Positions 9,310 through 18,700 of a DNA stretch of 43,070 nucleotides are shown in pieces. Made by a program: the position numbers and the translations under genes. The stretch comes from Acidobacteriota bacterium (GTDB lineage Bacteria > Acidobacteriota > Terriglobia > Terriglobales > Acidobacteriaceae). The first letter of the stretch is position 1. Each line of letters opens with the position of its first letter. The notes below the pieces were generated by a model. The model made no database searches. It was not told the origin of the DNA and worked only from the letters and a program-made list of their open reading frames with translations. The stretch spans positions 1 to 43,070 of the forward strand of contig QIAU01000192.1 of the NCBI GenBank assembly GCA_003225055.1, read 5' to 3'.

Positions 9310-10632
9310 CTAGGCTGGCTGTCTCGAATGTCTCGCCTTGGCTCCGATAAACGCATACGCCGCAATGAATACATAGGCGGTGAGCGGCACGATGTAGGCC
9401 GGAGCGATGCTATGGGACGTCTCGGCAATGAGGCCCATCAATGGAGTCAGCACTGCTCCTCCCACGATCGCCATCACAATCAGCGATCCGCCCAGTTTTG
9501 TATTCGGTCCGAGTCCCTTCAAGCCGAGGGCAAAAATAGTCGGAAACATCAGAGACATGAAGAAGCTAGTGAGAAAGACCGCCCACAGTCCTGGCCAACC
9601 GGTGTGCAACACACCGAATGCGAGCAGCACGACATTGACAACAGCGTATGCTCCCAACAATCTGTTCGGTGCGATGAAGCGCATTAAGTAGGCAGAGGTG
9701 AATCGGCCGACTCCAAATGCGGCGAGTGTTCCGGTCAGGAAATATCCGGCGACCTTTTCCGGCTGGTGCGTGGATTCTTGGACGTACTGAATGAAATAGC
9801 TCCACGTGCCAACCTGAGCGCCAACGTACAGGAACTGCGCTACCACCGCCGCCAAGAAGTGAGGATACCGAAGCAGTTCTAGAAAATGGCCGTGGTCTCC
9901 TCCATCTTCGTGTTCGCTTTGAATGTGAGGAAACTTCGTTCGCCAAATTAGAAAGGCCCAGAAGACCGCAACCGCCCCTAGCCCCAGATACGGCTTCACC
10001 ACTCGCAGAGTCTCGGTCCGCATGTATGCGTCGTATAAGTGCTGGACTGTCATAGACTCGATCTGCTGAGGACTCAGTTCCACGCCGGAAAAAATGAACA
10101 CGGTGCCCAAGAGAACCCCAGTGATGGAACCAAGCGGATTGAAGGCTTGCGAAAAGTTCAGCCGTCGCTCCGAACTCTCCGGATGACCCATCTGGGCGAT
10201 GAAAGGGTTGGAACCGGTCTCAAGGAACGACAACCCACTGGCAATCACAAACAGAGCCAAAAGAAAAAATCCATATTTTCCGACCATCGCGGCCGGCCAG
10301 AACAAAAATGCACCCAAGGCAAATAGCAACAAACCAACCAGAAACCCAGCCTTATATCCCAGCTTGCGCATGAGCAGGGCAGCCGGCATGGCCAACAGAA
10401 AGTAGCCCATGTAGAAGGCCGATTGCACCAGACCTGCTTCAAAGCGCGAAATGGCAAAAGACTTCATGAACTGCCGGATCAGCACATCGTTCAAGTTGTT
10501 GGGCACGCCCCAGAGGAAAAATAATGCGGTGACTAGAAAGAACGGCACCAGAGAGCCGCTCGGAAACAGCGGGACCGGTTTCCGTTCGCCTTGAGTTCCG
10601 GCTGGTTCGACTGCATTCGACACATGCATCAT
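9310..10632 (-). CDS. fucP: L-fucose:H+ symporter, MFS family
   Basis: This 440-residue, 12-helix permease starts at an ATG (10632) with AGAGG about 7 nt upstream. It carries the FucP signature 'WGVPNNLNDVLIRQF' (41-55), with Asn46 and Asp49 lining up with E. coli Asn43 and Asp46. 'FLETGSNP' has Glu138 (E. coli Glu135) and 'SQAFNPLGS' has Gln162 (E. coli Gln159). Conservation of the proton-coupling and sugar-binding residues supports L-fucose import across the inner membrane; some relatives carry glucose or galactose. It follows the zinc dehydrogenase gene by 41 bp on the same strand, so the two probably share a transcript. Confidence 0.92.
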   Translation of the reverse strand: MMHVSNAVEPAGTQGERKPVPLFPSGSLVPFFLVTALFFLWGVPNNLNDVLIRQFMKSFAISRFEAGLVQSAFYMGYFLLAMPAALLMRKLGYKAGFLVGLLLFALGAFLFWPAAMVGKYGFFLLALFVIASGLSFLETGSNPFIAQMGHPESSERRLNFSQAFNPLGSITGVLLGTVFIFSGVELSPQQIESMTVQHLYDAYMRTETLRVVKPYLGLGAVAVFWAFLIWRTKFPHIQSEHEDGGDHGHFLELLRYPHFLAAVVAQFLYVGAQVGTWSYFIQYVQESTHQPEKVAGYFLTGTLAAFGVGRFTSAYLMRFIAPNRLLGAYAVVNVVLLAFGVLHTGWPGLWAVFLTSFFMSLMFPTIFALGLKGLGPNTKLGGSLIVMAIVGGAVLTPLMGLIAETSHSIAPAYIVPLTAYVFIAAYAFIGAKARHSRQPA

Positions 10633-10673
10633 GGAAAGCCTCTTTGGACGTCGTCCGCGGGTTGTGTTCTACA

Positions 10674-11687
10674 TCAAGCCAAATGCACCATAATCTTTTT
10701 GATCTTCGATGGATTGTCGCTCCAGGAGCGCAGCGCTTCCGGAGCTTGATCAAGCGCGACGATCGAACTAATAGCCTCGTCGACAGGGAAGCGACGTTCT
10801 TCGAGCATTCGAATCACGGCGTGAAAATCCTCTGGTAAAGCGTTTCGCGACCCCATGATGTCGAGTTCCTTCTGTACAAACATGCGCGTGTCATAACTCA
10901 CGTGCTCTTTGGCATAGCCGATGTACACAACCCGGCCTGTAAAGGCGACTTCTTCGACAGCGGCTCGAAACGTGTTCGGTAATCCAACTGCCTCGATCAC
11001 AACATCCGGACCGCGCCCATCGGTGAGTTCAAGCATTCGTTTGTGTAGCGCTTCGCGCGCGCTGTTCACCGTGTGGGCACCGCCAACCAATCGTGCGAGC
11101 TGTAACTTGTCATCGTCAACGTCCACACATATGGTGTTTGCGCCACGGAAGCTAGATGCAGCCACCGCGCCAAGCCCTACTCCACCGCAGCCAAAGATCG
11201 CCACGGCATCTTCTGCCGTCACTCTCCCGCGCGCGACCGCATGGAATCCGACAGTCAACGGCTCGACGAGGCACAACTCCCTTATCACGAGTTTTGCCGG
11301 ATGCAGCGTCTCCGGCCGGGCGACCATGTATTCGGTGAGGGCCCCGTCTCTTTGTACTCCGAGAGTTTCGTTGAATTCGCAGGCGTTCGGGCGACCGCGG
11401 CGGCAGGAGGGACACCTGCCACAATTCGTGTAAGGCGACACTGTCACGTCCACGCCTGGAGCAAGTCCCCGGTCCTGTCTGTCTCCCTCGACAATCGTAG
11501 CCGCAACCTCATGCCCAGGAATTCGCGGAAAAGAGACAAGCGGGTTTTTTCCACGAAACGAGTTCAAATCACTTCCGCAAAATCCAACCATACGGACCTT
11601 CAACAGTAGAGTTCCCGGAATTGCGAGTGGTTCCGGAACCGATTCAATACTGGCCTGCCCCGGCTTTTTGATTACGAGCGCTCTCAC
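10674..11687 (-). CDS. Zinc-dependent medium-chain dehydrogenase, L-galactonate/L-fuconate type
   Basis: 337 residues from a GTG at 11687. Catalytic zinc ligands are visible in 'GFCGSD' (Cys37), 'PGHE' (His59, Glu60) and 'EPLTVG' (Glu142). Structural zinc cysteines are at 89, 92, 95 and 103. The Rossmann loop 'GCGGVGLG' (166-173) binds NAD(P). A late 'MGSRNALPEDF' segment closely resembles the one in E. coli LgoD (L-galactonate 5-dehydrogenase, from memory). It lies directly upstream of fucP. Likely substrates are therefore L-fucose, L-fuconate or 2-keto-3-deoxy-L-fuconate (inference); L-threonine or sorbitol dehydrogenase activity is less consistent with the neighbours. The cytoplasmic location is inferred from the lack of a signal peptide. 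Confidence 0.85.
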   Translation of the reverse strand: MRALVIKKPGQASIESVPEPLAIPGTLLLKVRMVGFCGSDLNSFRGKNPLVSFPRIPGHEVAATIVEGDRQDRGLAPGVDVTVSPYTNCGRCPSCRRGRPNACEFNETLGVQRDGALTEYMVARPETLHPAKLVIRELCLVEPLTVGFHAVARGRVTAEDAVAIFGCGGVGLGAVAASSFRGANTICVDVDDDKLQLARLVGGAHTVNSAREALHKRMLELTDGRGPDVVIEAVGLPNTFRAAVEEVAFTGRVVYIGYAKEHVSYDTRMFVQKELDIMGSRNALPEDFHAVIRMLEERRFPVDEAISSIVALDQAPEALRSWSDNPSKIKKIMVHLA

Positions 11688-11726
11688 GTTCCTGCTCTGA
11701 CACCCTCTCGATGCTCGAATGTAGCC

Positions 11727-11997
11727 TCACTTGGTGGAGGCTGTCTTATCTTCACCTGCGACCTTGGATCTTATAGCGGCACGAAGCCTGACCTCGGACG
11801 CAGCATTCCAATTAGGCACAATCAAGCTGGAGAAACACGGAGGTGCACGGAATGGTCATATCGGTTTTAATCACGATGCCGCGAAAAGATCTGACGGCTC
11901 GGTCAAGCTTCGAGATGATCTCCTCGTAGGGGAGGAACTGTCCGAGAACCACAGCCAAACGGTTAGCGACTTCGGAAAGGAGCTGCTCGGAATCTCA
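11727..11997 (-). pseudogene. Unidentified coding relic
   Basis: On the minus strand one frame reads 'LLSEVANRLAVVLGQFLPYE', then '...KLDRAVRSFRG...TSVFLQLDCA' and stops. The next frame continues with 'WNAASEVRLRAAIRSK' to a TGA at 11729-11727. The composition looks protein-like across the shift, suggesting a frameshifted gene end, but I do not recognise the family. It occupies part of the 481-bp gap between the divergent dehydrogenase and GH29 genes; I see no strong promoter in the rest. Confidence 0.25.
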
Positions 11998-12168
11998 CTC
12001 TCCCTAGAACCGCACGAACAACTGAAGAAAAGAGTACCATCCTTCGCCATAGGCCTGATTCGGACAAGATCATACCACCCAGTATGCAAATACTATGGTC
12101 GCGTCTGCATGACGGTGCCCAAACATCAATTACATCAAGGTAGTCGGGTTGAAGGAGGGCGAAAGCGA

Positions 12169-13809
12169 GTGAGAATCGAAAAATTCACATCTTCAGTCGT
12201 ATTTTGTGCACTGATTGTCTGGTGCTGGTCCAGTTTATTGGCGGGGAGCGACGCTGATGCGCCCACTGCCAATGATGCACCCGAAGCCATCGACCAGCTA
12301 TGGCAGCAGGCAAGCAGCAAGTATGAGTCTCAACGTGCAGCCATCCTGAAGCAGATCGATAGCACGATTCAGCAGGGGCCGTTTCGTGCCGACTGGCAGT
12401 CGCTCCAGAAGTACGAAGTACCCGATTGGTATCGCGACGCCAAGTTCGGGATCTTCATTCACTGGGGCGTTTACTCCGTGCCTGCGTTTGGCAGCGAATG
12501 GTATCCCCGCAACATGTATCGACCGGACTCGGAGGAGTACAAGCACCATTTGGCGACCTACGGCCCTCCTGACAAGTTCGGGTACAAAGACTTCATTCCC
12601 CTGTTCAAGGCGGAGCATTTCGACCCGGTCGCATGGGCGCGCTTGTTTAAGATAGCCGGAGCGAAGTACGTGGTGCCGGTATTTGAGCATCACGACGGCT
12701 TCGCGATGTATGGCAGTGGCCTGTCGTATTGGACTGCTGAAAAGATGGGTCCACGCCGGGATTTAGTTGGGGATCTCGCGAAAGCAGTCCGCGCAGAAGG
12801 TCTGCATCTGGGCGCCTCCTCTCACCGCGTGGAACACAATTTCTTTTTTGATGGTGGCAGAAGGATTAGGTCCGATGTCAACGACCCCCAGTATGCGGCT
12901 TTCTATGGTCCGGCTCACACTTGGTTGGTCAATAAAGGAGGAACGCCGTTAGCAAATGACTTCAGCTACGTTTCCCGGGCATGGACCGACGACTGGCTCG
13001 CCCGCTCCGCTGAAATTGTCCAAAAGTATCATCCGGAAATCGTGTATTTCGATTGGTGGATCGGGCAACCGTCAGTTCGCGAGGATCTGACCCGCTTTAC
13101 AGCGTTCTATTACAACGCATCCCCAAAGTACGCTGATCAGGTAGGCGTGATCAATTACAAAGACCATGCCATCGAGGAGCATTCAGCAGTCCTGGATCTG
13201 GAGCGCGGACAACTCTCGGGAATTCGCTCCCTAACCTGGCAGACGGATACGTCGGTAAGTAACAAATCTTGGGGCTACATTCAGAACGACACTTTCAAAT
13301 CGCCTGAATTCATCATTCATCAACTAGTTGATATCGTCAGCAAGAATGGGAATCTCCTGCTCAATATCGGTCCGCGTTCTGACGGTACGATCCCAGAAGA
13401 AGTCCAGAGCATCCTGCGCGAGGTGGGAGCATGGCTGAAAGTGAGCGGAGAAGCGATCTACGGCACCCGGCCATGGAAAACATACGGGGAAGGGCCGACT
13501 CAGGTGGCTGCCGGGTCCTTTCACGATACCGAGACCCAGCCCTACACGGCCGAAGACTTCAGGTTTACGCAGAAGGGCAACACTCTTTACGCCATCGAAA
13601 TGGCTCCGCCACGCAATCACCACGCGGTGATTCATGCGCTCACCGCTGCGGCGATGGACGGGCGCCAGATTGAATCAATCCGGGTGCTAGGTTCGCCGGA
13701 CAATTTGCGATTCGAGGAATCGGCGGACGGCCTGCAGATACACCTGCCAGAGCAACTCAATGGAAAATACGCGTATGCCATTCGCATTAACTTGCGGAGT
13801 TCTCGATAG
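12169..13809 (+). CDS. Secreted GH29 alpha-L-fucosidase, long N-terminal variant
   Basis: I choose the GTG at 12169: GGAGGG lies 9 nt upstream and a signal peptide follows (about residues 1-26). The frame is open upstream to 11731 but that part looks non-coding. The 546-residue protein has an 80-residue helical-looking N-terminal stretch before the barrel: 'KFGIFIHWGVYSVP' (92-105), 'FEHHDGFAMY' (172-181) and 'IVYFDWWIGQ', whose Asp295 is the predicted nucleophile. The strand that is 'GFYYSLYEW' in the first fucosidase reads 'GASSHRVEH' here, an alternative known in a subset of GH29 proteins, which may change linkage preference. It is divergent from the dehydrogenase-fucP pair. Confidence 0.9.
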   Translation: MRIEKFTSSVVFCALIVWCWSSLLAGSDADAPTANDAPEAIDQLWQQASSKYESQRAAILKQIDSTIQQGPFRADWQSLQKYEVPDWYRDAKFGIFIHWGVYSVPAFGSEWYPRNMYRPDSEEYKHHLATYGPPDKFGYKDFIPLFKAEHFDPVAWARLFKIAGAKYVVPVFEHHDGFAMYGSGLSYWTAEKMGPRRDLVGDLAKAVRAEGLHLGASSHRVEHNFFFDGGRRIRSDVNDPQYAAFYGPAHTWLVNKGGTPLANDFSYVSRAWTDDWLARSAEIVQKYHPEIVYFDWWIGQPSVREDLTRFTAFYYNASPKYADQVGVINYKDHAIEEHSAVLDLERGQLSGIRSLTWQTDTSVSNKSWGYIQNDTFKSPEFIIHQLVDIVSKNGNLLLNIGPRSDGTIPEEVQSILREVGAWLKVSGEAIYGTRPWKTYGEGPTQVAAGSFHDTETQPYTAEDFRFTQKGNTLYAIEMAPPRNHHAVIHALTAAAMDGRQIESIRVLGSPDNLRFEESADGLQIHLPEQLNGKYAYAIRINLRSSR

Positions 13810-13954
13810 GAGGAATCAGTAGCCTCAGGCGCTCGGGCAGCCATTGCAACCAGGCCTACGCCCAGATTTGCGCCGAAACTCGTCGGCATGCTGGCATCAC
13901 GTCTCCGGAGCCTAACCTAGCCGGCAGCCCTTCCCGCCACGTCGTGCTGTCGCG

Positions 13955-15205
13955 CTAAACTGCTGGCGTAACTCCCTTCAGTTCGGTCGAGCACCCCGGA
14001 ACTTGCGGCGTCAGGTACACTCCGCTTTCAACTTGGGCTGGTGCTACAAAGTATTGCTGCAGATGAGGGATGCACTCAAGAAACAGGGGTGGGTGGCCCA
14101 TCGCGATATGGTTGAAGAGCACCAAGTGCTGATGGATTTGTCCCATATCACCGACATGCGGGACGACCGGTAGTCCGAACTTACGCGCCAGGAGGCTCAC
14201 GGTAAGGAACTCGGAAATGCCCGCGACGCGCGTACAATCTGCCTGCACAAAGTGCACCGCACCGGCCTGGATAAAATTCTTAAACATCACTCGGTTTGGT
14301 ACGTGCTCACCGAGCGCGATCCGCGTGGGAGCGATCGCCTCCGCAAGCTGTCGGTGCGCCTGAACGTCGTCTGGATGGGTCGGCTCCTCGATGAAATAAG
14401 GGGATATGGCGCCGAGAGCACGGCAGACTCTTAGCGCGCTTGGAAGGTTCCATTGCTGGTTGGCATCGACCATAATCAGAGCGTCGGGACCGGCCAGTTC
14501 TCGCAACATACCCGCGCGCCGCAAATCGCGCTGCTCGTCTTCGGAACCTACCTTCAATTTGAACGCCCGGAACCCGCGCGCCAGAGCATCCTGGGCCAGA
14601 CGCTTAACCTTGTCGTCCTCGTACTGGAACCATCCTATCGACGTGTCGTATCCGGGATAGCCGCGCCCCAGAATTTGTTCCCGCTCGCGACGTCCGAATT
14701 CTTGATTCCGAAGCAGGGCTAATGCGTCCTCACGCTTGAGGACGTCTTCGAGGTAACTGAGATCGAGAAGGTTCACCACCTTTTCGGGACTCAGGTCCAG
14801 CAACAGGCGCCACAACGGCACCTCTCGTGTTTTGGCCCAAAGATCGAAACATGCATTGGTCAACGAAGCAAGCGCGAGATGAACCACCCCTTTGTGCGGT
14901 CCCAGCCAGCGCAGTTGAGGATCTTGCGCCAGCCGTTGCGCAACCGCACCGAAGTTTGCCATCAATTCTTCGATTTCACGGCCGACTAGGGTCTTGCCGA
15001 GCAGTTCAATGGCCTGGCACACCAGTTGATTGCCCTGACCGAGGGTCAATACTATACCTGTGCCGAATGCTCCCCCGTCGGTGGCCAGCAGGGTTGTAGC
15101 GAACGCGTATTCTGCAGTCGAGTGCACCGCATCGCTGCCGGCACCCTGGGGCAAAGGGAAGCGCAAATCCCGAGTCCCGATAGAAACAATTCTCTGTCCG
15201 GTCAT
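13955..15205 (-). CDS. fucD: L-fuconate dehydratase (enolase superfamily)
   Basis: 416 residues, ATG at 15205. The enzyme dehydrates L-fuconate to 2-keto-3-deoxy-L-fuconate in the non-phosphorylative fucose pathway. Motifs fit the characterised Xanthomonas enzyme: 'GSDAVH' near the start, 'GYPGYDTSIGW', catalytic Lys216/Lys218 in 'FKLKVG', the metal ligands 'VDAN' (Asp247), 'EEP' (Glu274) and 'GEH' (Glu300), and the base His350 in 'VVPH'. The length is slightly short of the usual ~435-440. The gene is divergent from the mutarotase gene, 144 bp away. Some homologues also act on related six-carbon sugar acids. Confidence 0.93.
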   Translation of the reverse strand: MTGQRIVSIGTRDLRFPLPQGAGSDAVHSTAEYAFATTLLATDGGAFGTGIVLTLGQGNQLVCQAIELLGKTLVGREIEELMANFGAVAQRLAQDPQLRWLGPHKGVVHLALASLTNACFDLWAKTREVPLWRLLLDLSPEKVVNLLDLSYLEDVLKREDALALLRNQEFGRREREQILGRGYPGYDTSIGWFQYEDDKVKRLAQDALARGFRAFKLKVGSEDEQRDLRRAGMLRELAGPDALIMVDANQQWNLPSALRVCRALGAISPYFIEEPTHPDDVQAHRQLAEAIAPTRIALGEHVPNRVMFKNFIQAGAVHFVQADCTRVAGISEFLTVSLLARKFGLPVVPHVGDMGQIHQHLVLFNHIAMGHPPLFLECIPHLQQYFVAPAQVESGVYLTPQVPGCSTELKGVTPAV

Positions 15206-15349
15206 CTCTGTCTTTGAGTCGAGTCTTCTAAACTTCTGATCGATCGCAAGTTGAGTTTCGATATGCGCAGCCGCCTGAATCCTCCATCACTCGCTGGCTT
15301 GTGGTGCTTGTATTAAACCAGGGAAATCGTCCGGAGAAAGGATTGCCGA

Positions 15350-15673
15350 ATGAAACGGTACGGTACAGTGATCGGCGTGAGGCCAGAGAGCATTGACGAA
15401 TACAAGAAATATCACGCGGCGGTGTGGCCCGAAGTGCTGGACATGATCCGCAAATGCAACGTCCGCAACTACTCGATCTTTCTGAAGGACGACCTGCTGT
15501 TCGGATACTTCGAATACCATGGCACAGATTTCCAGGCTGACATGGCCAAGATGGCGGCGGATCCGAAAACCCAGGAATGGTGGAGCATCATGGGGCCGAT
15601 GCAGCGTCCTCTGGAAACTCGCAGTGAGGGTGAATGGTGGGCCAGCATGGAAGAGGTGTTCCATGTTGACTAG
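15350..15673 (+). CDS. L-rhamnose mutarotase-family protein (likely acting on L-fucose here)
   Basis: 107 residues, ATG at 15350 with a GGAGAAAGGA purine-rich region upstream. It is full length for the RhaM/COG3254 family: 'YKKYHAAVWPEV' carries His22, the catalytic His position in E. coli RhaM, and the 'EWWSIMGPMQ' and 'MEEVFHVD' end motifs are present. RhaM-type enzymes interconvert alpha and beta pyranose forms. In fucose gene clusters a member of this family serves L-fucose. Its position divergent from fucD supports L-fucose as substrate (inference); L-rhamnose is the alternative. Confidence 0.88.
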   Translation: MKRYGTVIGVRPESIDEYKKYHAAVWPEVLDMIRKCNVRNYSIFLKDDLLFGYFEYHGTDFQADMAKMAADPKTQEWWSIMGPMQRPLETRSEGEWWASMEEVFHVD

Positions 15674-15736
15674 CGCTTGATCCCCCCAGCGACCGAACCG
15701 CGCCTTCTCCTTATTGGTTAGTGCTGCAAGAGCAAC

Positions 15737-15762
15737 GCCCGCCGCTGTTCCCGGCGGCGGGC
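15737..15762. terminator. Strong GC hairpin between convergent genes
   Basis: A perfect 9-bp stem, GCCCGCCGC / GCGGCGGGC, with an 8-nt loop lies between the mutarotase (ends 15673) and receptor (ends 15785) stops. There is no clear T tract on the plus strand and only a T-rich stretch on the minus side, so its termination strength is uncertain. It could serve both directions. Confidence 0.5.
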
Positions 15763-15784
15763 GTAAGTTGGAATCAATTTGGCC

Positions 15785-18700
15785 TCAGAATACTAGCCTC
15801 AGGCCGAACTGCATGACGCGGGCGGAATTGGCCGCGCTGGTGACAAGGCCAAAATTACTTGGACTGTTGATGTCGCTGTGGGGAGTTCCGAAGATGACCG
15901 TGTTGAACAGGTTGAAGGCCTCGGCGCGGAACTCGAGATGCCGGCTTTCGTTCCACAGGGGGAATTGCCGGAAAATCGAGAAGTCGATATTCCAATACCT
16001 TTGCGCCTGGAAGGCATCGGGACGAAGGTTGCCGTATGTGCCGAACTTCGGCTTGGCAAATGCGCTGATATTAAACCAGCAACCCCGGGAATGTGCAGGC
16101 AACCCGGGCAACCCATTCTGACTCGGACAAGACCCCGAATTGGGGTCGCCCACCAGATTGGCCTGCTCGTAGCCCGCCCAGCCCGTGTTCCCCGTATTCG
16201 CTTGGTCCTCGCCGTCGGTAACGCTGTAGCGCTGGCCCGAACGGACCGTTAGAATCCCGTTCACCTGCCAGTGCCCGAGCACATAGTCAACCGCGTGGCT
16301 TTTGGTGGAGAAGCGTTCTCCTTGTCCAATCGGAAGCTGGTAGACAGTGTTGACGGTGAGAATGTGAGGCAGGTCGTAGCCAGCGGGGCTCAAGCTGGCC
16401 CTCGGGTAGTAAGGATCCACAACGTTCTTGCCTTCGGCGCCGAACCAGCCATCGTTCTCATCCAAAGCCTTCGAAAACGTGTAGGCGACCTGGTACGCTA
16501 AGCCGCTGGAGAAGCGCTTATTTAATGTCATCTGGAAAGCATGGTAGTCGGCGAAGCCGACGCTGCGGTCATAGAAGCTCGCGATCATGTAAGGGAACAA
16601 GGCTCGCGATTGCGGATTAGGAGCCGGGCTAGGGGTTAAAGCGGTGTTGTACATACCGCCGATGTTGGCCCGATGGGTCAACGACCCCACGTAGCTGCCC
16701 GTCACTGTGGTGGTGGAGTTCAACTGGCGCTGGATGCCGAAGTTGAACTGGTACGCATACGCATTCTTGATGTTCGGGTCATAGAACCAGTTCACACCAC
16801 CCGAATTGAACGGCGTCGGCGCGGGAATGCCGGCGCTGCCGCTGCCCGCGAACGGATTCTGCGCGGTCACGGTCGGCGGCCCATTCGGGGCAGTACCGGT
16901 ACCGGGCTTATTGAGCGAGGTGGCGATCAGCTGTCCAATGCCCGGCCAGTCGCCCTCAATATTTTGTGACATCTGGCTGACAGCAGCCCAGTTGTCATAG
17001 ACCACTCCGGCACCTCCACGGAGCACCATGCTCTCACCCAGACGATAGGCGAAGCCGAGGTGCGGCCCGAAATTTGTGTAGGTGTTGTGCGAGATCCGGC
17101 CACGCGGGTCGACTACCACGTGAGGCGGCAGGGTCCCCGGAGGCAAGCAGGGTTGGGTAGCTGGGTTGCATGCTACTGCGTTGCCGGAAGCATCCAGCAT
17201 GATGCTGGGGATGCATGGGGCAACGCCACGCACGCTGCAGGGCGGCGGCGGATACTGCAGGACATACGTGCCGGTGGTGTAGTTAGGATCGCCGGTCTCG
17301 ATGCCCCCCTGCTGGCCTATGGTGTCTATCGTGCCGTAGGGCGGAATCAAGGTCAGGTCGTAGCGAAGTCCGTAGTTGACGGTGAGGCTGGAGGTCGCCT
17401 TCCAGGAGTCCTGGAAGAAGCCGCTGACGAGACCGCCGAGACGGGTTTTCTCGTTTACGTTCCGGCGGTTGGCGTTGTCGATAACTCCTAACAGGAGCGA
17501 GGCTAAGCTGTGTCCGCCGTTGCCATTGGTGTCATTCGTCTGAGTGCTGGAGAAACCCAGGCTTTCATACGAAATCGGACTGGAGAACACGCTGGTGATG
17601 TAGCTCCCGCCCATCGTGAAAGTATGGCTTCCTTTGAGCTTGGTCAGTGTGAGAGAGAATTGATGATTGTCAGTAGCCTGCGGCGTCTTCTGGATGATTT
17701 CGCCGCCGCTCACTAAGTTGTTTCCCAGACCGAGGGACGGGAGAAGCCAACCCGAGGTTCCGGAGAAGTTGCTGGCGAAATCTGGCGAGAAGCCGGCTGC
17801 CTGATCGACGGCTGTAGCATCCACGCCTTTCATCTTGGTAACGCCGTTATCTGAAACCTTGGTGCGCGAGTATAGCGCCTGCAATTGCAGGCTCGGACTG
17901 AAGGTGTGAACCCAGTTGCCTCCCCAATTGCGACCGGGAATGGCGTCGTTCTTTAGCAGTCCGGGCAAGTTTCCATTATTTGGCGAAACGACGGTGCTCT
18001 CGATGCGGCTGTAGCGGAACCAAACCGAGTCTTTCTGCCCAAAGGTGTGGTCGATTCTGACGTTGTACTCATTCTGACTCTGGGTATTCGGATCGGTATC
18101 GACGGCGTTGCTGTTGGTCGCAGCGTTGTACGCACCAGCCGGCGGGTAGACTTTTTGGATAAAGCCCACCAACCGGGAATCGATCAGGTTCGAGGTAATG
18201 ATGTTGTTGGCGAAGGGCTGCCGGGTGAACCCGGATGAGCTCGAACTTGAGCGGGCGGTTGTAAAGGGATTGTAGATCTGTTGAGCTGGGTTATTGCAAA
18301 CGCCATTGGTAAAGCCTGCAGTGCAGAGCGCGCTGAAATCGCCAGCCAACTGGGTAGCGGTTGGCACCAGGATGTTTGCGCTGATCGGTTGCGAGTAGCG
18401 GAAGCCCTGATAGGCAAAATAGAAAAAGGTATTGTTTCTCAGGGTTGGCAGGTCGAGGGGACCGCCGATGGAAGCGCCAAACTGGTTCTGGCGGAACGCG
18501 GGCTTCTTATTGCCCGGCAAAAGGAAGGCGTCGCGGGAGTCGAAGGCGTCGTTGCGGAGGTACTCCCACGCGGAGCCGTGGAACTGGTTGCTGCCGGACT
18601 TGGTTACCACGTTCACCACGCCGCCGAGAACAGAGCCGAATTCGGCGGAATCTGCATGGGAAACGACTTTGAACTCCTGAATGGCGTCGATGATTGGCGG

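Noticed and set aside
11731-12168. Upstream extension of the second GH29 frame (146 codons)
   Set aside because: No similarity to GH29, no signal peptide, and a good GTG start with GGAGGG exists at 12169.
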